Shown here: in pieces, positions 30,455 through 34,442 of the stretch
Layout: each line of letters opens with the position of its first letter
How positions within the stretch are numbered: position 1 is the stretch's first letter
The notes under the pieces: generated by a model
Seen by the model: only the letters and a program-made list of their open reading frames with translations
Databases searched by the model: none
Told to the model about the DNA's origin: nothing
Made by a program: the position numbers and the translations under genes
DNA from: a virus
DNA length: 34,442 bases
Direction: 5' to 3' (one strand)
Virus record (IMG/VR): IMGVR_UViG_3300046642_000155
Span: 1 to 34,442 of that record

Positions 30455-30679
30455 ATGACGTACCGCACGGTGGGCGAGATCTCAGCCGCTGAGTTCCTGG
30501 CAGCGCTGACCACTACGCCTCAGCGACAGGCAGACATCTTCGTGAGTCTTGGCGGTGACCCCACGGACCACAATTACGCGCGCTTGTCCTTCCTGACTCA
30601 CAAGCTGCGCGCCAACGGCGTTGAGATTCTGACCGACCGCAGAAAGGGTGTGTGGCTTCCTTGCGCACAAGACGCGTGA
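30455..30679 (+). CDS. Small winged-helix-like protein
   Basis: The 74-residue protein starts at ATG 30455 behind TGGAGAGA. The pattern ISAAEFLAALTTTPQRQADI, YARLSFLTHKLRANGVEIL and RRKGVWLP resembles a winged-helix fold, with a recognition-helix-like stretch then a beta wing. It could be a DNA-binding regulator. It sits next to a palindromic repeat, which would be a natural target, but this is inference. Its end overlaps the lipoprotein start. Confidence 0.6.
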   Translation: MTYRTVGEISAAEFLAALTTTPQRQADIFVSLGGDPTDHNYARLSFLTHKLRANGVEILTDRRKGVWLPCAQDA

Positions 30680-30867
30680 TCCTGGCCATTGGCGCCATGC
30701 TGGTTGCGCTGCTCGGTCTGAGCGCGTGTGACCCTGGTCCCGAGTGCATCAAGGACCACACGGAAATCACGTACACAACCGTGATCGGCCCTAATGGCAG
30801 CGTGAGCCTTCAGCCGACTTTCACTGACGTGTGTGACGAGTACGCGAAGGAGACAGCGAAGCCGTGA
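30652..30867 (+). CDS. Small lipoprotein 1
   Basis: The 71-residue protein starts at GTG 30652 (AAAGGG upstream); a GTG at 30676 is possible but would lose the positive n-region. SLRTRRVILAIGAMLVALLG then LSAC is a classical lipobox signal, so Cys26 should be lipidated and the protein held on the outside of the cell membrane. The mature part is only about 45 residues with two more cysteines (GPECIKDH, FTDVCDEY), perhaps a disulfide. Phage-encoded lipoproteins can block superinfection, a possibility here. The stop overlaps the deaminase start. Confidence 0.7.
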   Translation: MASLRTRRVILAIGAMLVALLGLSACDPGPECIKDHTEITYTTVIGPNGSVSLQPTFTDVCDEYAKETAKP

Positions 30868-31271
30868 CCAAACGCCCTTCCTGGGACGCGTATTTCCTCG
30901 CTGGCGCCGAATGGGTGGCCACTCGTGCGGACTGTACGCGTTCCCAGGTGGGCGCAATTCTCGTCAATGCTCAGAACGAAGTGCGCGGCACTGGCTATAA
31001 CGGGGCGCCTGCGGGTGTGCCTGGTTGCCTTACGGCGAATGCCTGCCCGCGCGGAAAGCTGAGCGTCAGCGAATGCGCCCCTAATTCCGATTACAGCAAT
31101 TGCCTTGCGGACCACGCCGAGCGCAACGCCATTAGGCACACACCCGCTGGCGAATTGCGCGGAGCCACCCTGTACATAACCCGCGCGCCCTGCCTTGCAT
31201 GTTGGACGCTGATTCGAGCCAGCGGCATCAAGCGCGTAGTCACTCGCGAAGCGAAATGGAGACTCAATTGA
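30864..31271 (+). CDS. dCMP deaminase
   Basis: The 135-residue protein starts at GTG 30864 (GTGA overlap). It has the zinc-binding deaminase signature: HAERNAI (His84, Glu86) and APCLACWTLI (Cys110, Cys113). Upstream, the N-terminal part contains CTRSQVGAILVNAQNEVRGT and GYNGAPAGVPGC, typical of deoxycytidylate deaminases. It produces dUMP for dTTP synthesis. Together with the dNMP kinase it alters the nucleotide pool in favour of phage DNA. Confidence 0.88.
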   Translation: MTKRPSWDAYFLAGAEWVATRADCTRSQVGAILVNAQNEVRGTGYNGAPAGVPGCLTANACPRGKLSVSECAPNSDYSNCLADHAERNAIRHTPAGELRGATLYITRAPCLACWTLIRASGIKRVVTREAKWRLN

Positions 31272-31471
31272 TCTGGCGCGTACGCCTGTTGGTCGGATTC
31301 ATCGCAACTCTGCTGCTGCTGTCCCTCAGCGGGTGCGGGGCATCTGACCCGTACAACTCGGGTGATTCGGTCGTTGTCGTCCACCACCATCACAGCGTGA
31401 TTCATCACACAGTGGTTCACCACGTGGTCACGCACAAGGTTCGCCGCTCGCTGTCGCTACACAAGCGCTGA
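31268..31471 (+). CDS. Small lipoprotein 2 with His-rich tail
   Basis: The start is taken as TTG 31268 (TTGA overlap with the deaminase stop), because GGAG is 6 nt ahead; ATG 31256 in the same frame lacks a site. IWRVRLLVGFIATLLLLSLS then GC is a lipobox signal. The 45-residue mature part is remarkable: VVVVHHHHSVIHHTVVHHVV then THKVRRSLSLHK, with at least ten histidines alternating with beta-branched residues. It could bind metal ions outside the cell. Not recognised. A terminator follows. Confidence 0.65.
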   Translation: MIWRVRLLVGFIATLLLLSLSGCGASDPYNSGDSVVVVHHHHSVIHHTVVHHVVTHKVRRSLSLHKR

Positions 31472-31478
31472 CCTGCAC

Positions 31479-31515
31479 AAACCCCCGGTAGGGCTTCGGC
31501 TCTGTCGGGGGTTCC
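31479..31515 (+). terminator. Terminator before second operator-promoter
   Basis: AACCCCCGGTAGGGC and GCTCTGTCGGGGGTT pair across a TTCG loop with two mismatches. Only a weak T-rich end follows. It separates the lipoprotein gene from the operator at 31526. Confidence 0.65.
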
Positions 31516-31525
31516 TGCGTTGGGT

Positions 31526-31547
31526 CACATACGGATTTCCGTAGGTG
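31526..31547 (+). promoter_or_regulatory. Operator candidate: palindromic repeat copy 11
   Basis: The copy has core TACGGATTTCCGTA with outer arms CACA/AGGTG, the same arm variants as copy 6. It ends 2 bp before the -35 of the promoter at 31550, exactly as copy 6 does. Confidence 0.75.
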
Positions 31548-31549
31548 AC

Positions 31550-31579
31550 TTGCGCGAGCCCTTCGCTGCCCCCTAGATT
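31550..31579 (+). promoter_or_regulatory. Second early promoter, sigma70-like
   Basis: TTGCGC (31550-31555) and TAGATT (31574-31579) are spaced by 18 bp, the same as the promoter at 18134. The leader contains a run of ACAACAACAACAACG followed by AAGGGGCGGG, the shared leader phrase. It probably drives 31615 onward. Confidence 0.65.
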
Positions 31580-31614
31580 GTGACCACAACAACAACAACG
31601 AAGGGGCGGGCGGG

Positions 31615-32055
31615 ATGTACATCGAGGTCAAGCAGCTTTGCGGCAAGTTCTTCTCTCAGGTGCGCAACAGCTACGCGGACGGCGACAACATCCTGTTCGA
31701 GTCCCCGGACTACCTGACTGAGGCCATGGCGCTCGCGGATGCGAAGTGCTGGATGGCCTTTCACGGAGAGGCAAAGCCCATGGACAAGGTGACGGTTGAC
31801 CCCAGCGAGGTCTACACAGCGCGCGGGGGTGGCGCATCGCTGCTTGAGTACAGGGATATCTCGGCCGAGTATGTGGCGTGGCACGTGGCTGCCGCTTATG
31901 AGTCCGGGCTTACCGTGGAAATCCGCACCAGCACAGTAGAGGGCACGAAGTACATCATGGTCAGCAATGGCAAGGGCGCATGCTACGGCCGGTATTACAT
32001 CGGGGCCGTCTTCGCAGACTGGGCCCTCAACAAGCGCTGGAACGAAACCGCCTAA
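31615..32055 (+). CDS. Orphan alpha/beta protein, first gene behind second operator
   Basis: The 146-residue protein starts at ATG 31615 behind GAAGGGGCGGGCGGG. It looks globular: YIEVKQLCGKFFSQVRNSYA, a helix TEAMALADAKCWMAF, and later VEIRTSTVEGTKYIMVSNGK with a final helix. Four to five aromatic-rich positions suggest a stable core. I do not recognise the family. As the first gene of an operator-controlled unit it may serve early takeover or lysogeny-related functions. Confidence 0.7.
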   Translation: MYIEVKQLCGKFFSQVRNSYADGDNILFESPDYLTEAMALADAKCWMAFHGEAKPMDKVTVDPSEVYTARGGGASLLEYRDISAEYVAWHVAAAYESGLTVEIRTSTVEGTKYIMVSNGKGACYGRYYIGAVFADWALNKRWNETA

Positions 32056-32070
32056 CCGCATCCGCTGAGT

Positions 32071-32098
32071 GCCCGGGGTCGCAACCACGGCCCCGGGC
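32071..32098 (+). terminator. GC-rich hairpin
   Basis: GCCCGGGG (32071-32078) and CCCCGGGC (32091-32098) pair perfectly over 8 bp with a 12-nt loop. There is no T-tract. The hairpin lies just ahead of the next ribosome-binding site, so it may be an attenuator or a stabilising element. Confidence 0.5.
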
Positions 32099-32111
32099 TG
32101 GGGAGGGAATC

Positions 32112-32357
32112 ATGTTCGTTCACACTGAGAACATTCGCCGCATCTTCGCTGTCACGGCCGAGATGGGCGAGGATGGCACCTACGTTCTGTGCATTGAGGT
32201 GCAGACAGCGGGGAATGTGCGCAAGGTTCTTCGCGTACCGCATTACCAGGCTGACTTTCTGCGCGCATCGCTGGAAAGCGAGTTTGATATCATGCCCGAA
32301 GATGAGCGCAAGCGCAGTTTTCAGACCAGCATGGCCAACGTCCGTAAGGGGAAGTGA
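32112..32357 (+). CDS. Small orphan protein
   Basis: The 81-residue protein starts at ATG 32112 behind GGGGAGGGAA. It is strand-rich at first (IRRIFAVTAEMGEDGTYVLC, IEVQTAGNVRKVLRVPHY) and helical at the end (ADFLRASLESEFDIM). Not recognised. The next gene starts immediately after its stop. Confidence 0.65.
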   Translation: MFVHTENIRRIFAVTAEMGEDGTYVLCIEVQTAGNVRKVLRVPHYQADFLRASLESEFDIMPEDERKRSFQTSMANVRKGK

Positions 32358-32358
32358 C

Positions 32359-32535
32359 ATGGCGCAGCAGGAATACCAGACGCGAGAGTTCCGGGCGGAC
32401 ATGACGTGCGAGTACAGCACGCGGGATCGCTGGGACGGAATCCGGGCGGTAAAGCTCATTGATTGCGGGCCGATAGTCGGCATGGTGGCAGCGTGCCAGC
32501 GGTGCGCGGACATGTACGAGCGGCTGAACGCGTAG
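32359..32535 (+). CDS. Small orphan protein with three cysteines
   Basis: ATG 32359 lies at GTGACATGG with AAGGGGAAG upstream. The 58-residue product (MAQQEYQTREFRADMTCEYS to the end CQRCADMYERLNA) has Cys17, Cys36 and a CQRC pair, which might bind zinc. Not recognised. A strong terminator follows. Confidence 0.65.
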   Translation: MAQQEYQTREFRADMTCEYSTRDRWDGIRAVKLIDCGPIVGMVAACQRCADMYERLNA

Positions 32536-32540
32536 CACTG

Positions 32541-32575
32541 AAAGGTAACGGGCCCCTTCGGGGGCCCTTTCTTTT
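32541..32575 (+). terminator. Strong terminator with TTCG loop
   Basis: GGGCCCC (32550-32556), loop TTCG, GGGGCCC (32561-32567), then TTTCTTTT. AAAGG upstream can also pair into the T-tract. This should end the transcript started at the second operator-promoter. Confidence 0.88.
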
Positions 32576-32716
32576 ATCTGATTAGGTTTGTTAGGGCAAC
32601 TAACGACATTTAGTTGAATGTACCGTACAGGCTTGGCAAAGCGGGGCACTAAGCGGACTGTTGCCGTCCGGAAAGCTTTACGCTCCCTGTGTGCCTTCTG
32701 TCCGTTTCGCCAGGTT
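32576..32716 (+). other. AT-rich intergenic region with inverted repeat
   Basis: CAACTAA (32598-32604) and TTAGTTG (32611-32617) form an inverted pair in a stretch much richer in A+T than its surroundings. It probably carries the promoter of the next gene, but no clear -35/-10 pair is visible. An ORF track through this region to ATG 32618 exists, but its first part looks non-coding. Confidence 0.4.
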
Positions 32717-32722
32717 GTGATC

Positions 32723-33124
32723 ATGGTCCATATAGTCTCCGCCCCTACGGTTGATCTCTTCGTATTCGTGCCCGGCCCGCTTGGCGCTGGCTCATGGGCA
32801 TGGACCGACCATCCGCGCTGGCCTGGTGTGCTGGCCTCTGAGTACTGCTACAGCGCGCGGGAAGCTGTCGCCCTGGTACGCGCCTACGCAGTGACCATGG
32901 GGCGCCTGGTGACCCCCAGAGAGGCACCCAGGTTCACCGTGCTGGCACGGGGCCGGACAACCGGTCTGGTGGTCGCGCGGGATGAGTGGGAATGGCACCA
33001 GCGGGATCACGCCTTCGAGCCGACAGACGAGCCCTGGTGCACGTGGAAGCAGGTTGCGCGCCGGTACTACGAAGTCACTGGCGTACGCATCGAATCACGG
33101 TGCTTCAGAGCGAGGTTTGAGTAA
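32723..33124 (+). CDS. Orphan protein
   Basis: The 133-residue protein is taken from ATG 32723 (GTG 32717 is possible; CCAGG precedes both). It opens with a strand VHIVSAPTVDLFVFVPGPLG, followed by SWAWTDHPRWPGVLASEYCY and the helix SAREAVALVRAYAVTMGRLV; the end has WCTWKQVARRYYEVTGVRIE. Tryptophans are frequent. Not recognised. The gene is separated from its left neighbours by a strong terminator, so it needs its own promoter. Confidence 0.6.
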   Translation: MVHIVSAPTVDLFVFVPGPLGAGSWAWTDHPRWPGVLASEYCYSAREAVALVRAYAVTMGRLVTPREAPRFTVLARGRTTGLVVARDEWEWHQRDHAFEPTDEPWCTWKQVARRYYEVTGVRIESRCFRARFE

Positions 33125-33155
33125 TGAGCAGCCGCGCGCCGGTACGCTCGCCTGC

Positions 33156-33374
33156 ATGGATGACGAGATGAACGGGATCACCCCGCCCAAGATCAAGACC
33201 TACGGCAGCGTGGCCGAGCTGCTCGCCAAGCTTGAGGGGCGCGCAGCCATGTGGGAGCGCATAGCGCGGGAGAACAAGGAACGGGCGGAAGACTTCGAGC
33301 GCGCTGCCCAAGAGATCAGGAACGGTGCCGCAAGCGTTGTCGTGGGGCGTACAACGTACGTGCTAGGGGAGTAG
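33156..33374 (+). CDS. Small coiled-coil protein, possibly leaderless
   Basis: ATG 33156 opens a 72-residue product: MDDEMNGITPPKIKTYGSVA, then a long helix AELLAKLEGRAAMWERIARE with KERAEDFERAAQEIRN, then GAASVVVGRTTYVLGE. No ribosome-binding site is present, but TACGCT (33143-33148) lies 7 nt ahead, as in a leaderless promoter. Not recognised. Confidence 0.6.
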   Translation: MDDEMNGITPPKIKTYGSVAELLAKLEGRAAMWERIARENKERAEDFERAAQEIRNGAASVVVGRTTYVLGE

Positions 33375-33432
33375 TCTGATTCAACTAGTCCGGCAACGGG
33401 CCGGGCGTGGTGGTGAGTTAGGACAACCGAAG

Positions 33433-33657
33433 ATGCCACAAGCGGACAGCGTGCAAGCGCTGAGAATGTCGCTTGACTCGGAGCCTGCGGGTGCCGGGCA
33501 AGCGAAGATCGTTTACCCGGAATCGCGGGCTTGCTGCATTCTGTGCGGCGGGCCGACTGAAGTCCTGGTGGTGATCGCTGTCTTTGAGTCTGCGTCGAAT
33601 TCCGGCGTACTCAAGGGCTGTGGCTACTGCGCCGAGCTACTCGGGGTGGCGGCATGA
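33433..33657 (+). CDS. Small zinc-ribbon-like protein
   Basis: The 74-residue protein starts at ATG 33433 with TAGGAC upstream. Cys35-x-x-Cys38 (CILC) and Cys63-x-x-Cys66 (CGYC) could bind one zinc ion, with a hydrophobic strand (EVLVVIAVFES) between. Not recognised. It overlaps the next start (ATGA). Confidence 0.6.
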   Translation: MPQADSVQALRMSLDSEPAGAGQAKIVYPESRACCILCGGPTEVLVVIAVFESASNSGVLKGCGYCAELLGVAA

Positions 33658-33866
33658 GCGCGGGAACGGGGCCCACGGTCCCCCAGAAGGGATATGAGGC
33701 AGCGTGGGCGGCATACGTCGACCACGTGCACCCCAGGGACGGAGAGACCCCGCCATGCCCCATCTGCGTCAGCTCTAAGGGGCCGAGCCAGGGTTGTGAA
33801 GAGGGACAGAGGCTTCACGGTAACTACCGGCTCGCGAGGATCGGCAAGCCCATAGCGGCTGGCTGA
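33654..33866 (+). CDS. Small orphan protein with CxxC
   Basis: The 70-residue protein starts at ATG 33654 by ATGA overlap. It contains YEAAWAAYVDHVHPRDGETP, then PCPICVSS and GCEEGQRLHGNYRLAR; the three cysteines and a histidine may form a small zinc site. Not recognised. A bidirectional terminator follows. Confidence 0.6.
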   Translation: MSAGTGPTVPQKGYEAAWAAYVDHVHPRDGETPPCPICVSSKGPSQGCEEGQRLHGNYRLARIGKPIAAG

Positions 33867-33879
33867 TCGCAGACAGAAA

Positions 33880-33913
33880 AAGACCCGTCCGGGTGGTTTC
33901 CCGGACGGGTCTT
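33880..33913. terminator. Bidirectional terminator
   Basis: AAGACCCGTCCGGG (33880-33893) and CCCGGACGGGTCTT (33900-33913) are perfectly complementary over 14 bp with loop TGGTTT. A-rich sequence on the left (AGAAAAAGAC) and T-rich on the right suit termination on both strands, between the plus-strand small genes and the minus-strand gene. Confidence 0.9.
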
Positions 33914-33919
33914 CTGTGT

Positions 33920-34114
33920 CTAGTAAGGGGGCGCTGGTACTCGCCACAGCGCCCACCCCTGCCCGTATGTGCGGATGGCTACTCGGAACGGCATTCGCAG
34001 CCTGGTGTACAGCCGTGCGGTTTCATGCCAGCGAACCAGCGAGTCATGACGGTCGAGACAACCTGTGATCTGAATGGCGCCCGGAGGAAGCGGCGCACCC
34101 TTGCTCTTTCCCAT
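33920..34114 (-). CDS. Minus-strand small basic protein, probably leaderless
   Basis: The 64-residue product (GKSKGAPLPPGAIQITGCLD, then RHDSLVRWHETARLYTRLRM, then AIRTYGQGWALWRV) is basic and Arg/Trp-rich with a central helix. There is no ribosome-binding site, but TACAGT (plus strand ACTGTA, 34121-34126) lies 6 nt ahead of the ATG, which fits a leaderless promoter. It is the only convincing minus-strand gene. Not recognised; a DNA- or RNA-binding role is only a guess. Confidence 0.6.
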   Translation of the reverse strand: MGKSKGAPLPPGAIQITGCLDRHDSLVRWHETARLYTRLRMPFRVAIRTYGQGWALWRVPAPPY

Positions 34115-34208
34115 GCCTCAACTGTACGAATTCCGGCCCGTTACCGAATCGCCCTGCGGTATGGGAAAGGGGTCACACGCTGGTCACGGGGCCCATATGA
34201 TCTTGGGC

Positions 34209-34418
34209 ATGAACCGTAGATATGTGATCACGCGAACCCCGGGCGGTTGGGGAATACGCGACCAAGTGATGTCCGGCCCGTGTGCGCTGCAAGACGACCA
34301 GGGCGCCACGCTGCCTCTTGGGTGGGCCGATCCCGCTGGCGCCGAAGAGTGGCTGTACCGGTGCCGCGTAGCTTGGGGCGCTGGCCTGGTCACAGCGCCG
34401 GACGGCTGGCGCGGATAG
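34209..34418 (+). CDS. Small orphan protein, probably leaderless
   Basis: ATG 34209 has no ribosome-binding site but TATGAT (34196-34201) lies 7 nt ahead, a good -10 box for a leaderless mRNA. The 69-residue product reads NRRYVITRTPGGWGIRDQVM, then LPLGWADPAGAEEWLYRCRV and AWGAGLVTAPDGWRG. It looks like small actinobacterial proteins with repeated Trp. Divergent from the minus-strand gene. The window ends 24 bp after its stop. Confidence 0.6.
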   Translation: MNRRYVITRTPGGWGIRDQVMSGPCALQDDQGATLPLGWADPAGAEEWLYRCRVAWGAGLVTAPDGWRG

Positions 34419-34442
34419 GTCCATGTACTCAAGGGTGTGCAT

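Noticed and set aside
31980-32111. Upstream extension of the 32112 gene
   Set aside because: The extension overlaps the 31615 gene and a GC-rich hairpin, while ATG 32112 has a good SD.
32618-32722. N-terminal extension of the 32723 gene to ATG 32618
   Set aside because: The ATG lies in the AT-rich region without SD and adds a basic, pattern-free stretch; the strand MVHIVSAP is a natural start.
1-34442. Insertion sequence, transposase or CRISPR array
   Set aside because: No transposase motifs, terminal repeats with target duplications, or regular repeat-spacer arrays were seen. The dispersed palindromes are single units hundreds to thousands of bases apart.

Overview
The window reads as part of the genome of a temperate siphovirus of a high-GC actinobacterium, most likely a Streptomyces phage of the phiC31/phiBT1 type, either free or integrated. 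This rests on family resemblance read by eye: an HK97-type portal-protease-capsid block, a long tape measure, a GH25+CHAP endolysin, a protein resembling the phiC31 gp3 recombination directionality factor, a primase-helicase and family A DNA polymerase, and short inverted repeats scattered between genes. No integrase or repressor gene lies in the window. Nearly everything is read on the plus strand; one small gene near the right end is on the minus strand.

Layout. 1-2196: end of a probable terminase, small membrane protein, portal, prohead protease. 2318-5553: major capsid protein and head-tail joining proteins. 5553-15442: major tail protein, tail chaperones made by frameshifting, gp10-like protein, tape measure, large tail/baseplate protein with carbohydrate-binding and LamG-like modules, a C1q-like fibre protein and a small orphan. 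15453-17423: endolysin and two holin-like membrane proteins, closed by a terminator. 17483-18043: deoxynucleotide kinase. From 18110 the early region starts at an operator-promoter: a lysine/glutamate-rich protein with zinc-ribbon N-terminus, RecB-like exonuclease, directionality factor, small proteins, HNH nuclease, primase-helicase, DNA polymerase, sigma-like factor, a second HNH nuclease, small proteins, a winged-helix candidate, two small lipoproteins and a dCMP deaminase. A second, near-identical operator-promoter at 31526 drives a further set of orphan genes. The right end (32.6-34.4 kb) is a looser set of orphans, some apparently leaderless, with one minus-strand gene behind a bidirectional terminator.

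Two repeat families tie the window together. The first is a 22-bp imperfect palindrome with core TACGGATATCCGTA, found 11 times plus two half-sites, almost all between genes. Two copies sit exactly 2 bp upstream of good -35 boxes, which suggests a repressor operator comparable to the conserved inverted repeats of phiC31; several late-region copies are extended by complementary arms and would also fold as RNA hairpins. The second is a one-sided motif with core TCACCCGATMYAC, found 7 times, five of them 25-40 nt ahead of a start codon. It looks like a phage-specific promoter element, and the window encodes a sigma-like protein that is itself preceded by a copy.

All functional names are inferred from motifs, gene order and remembered family features; no search was run.
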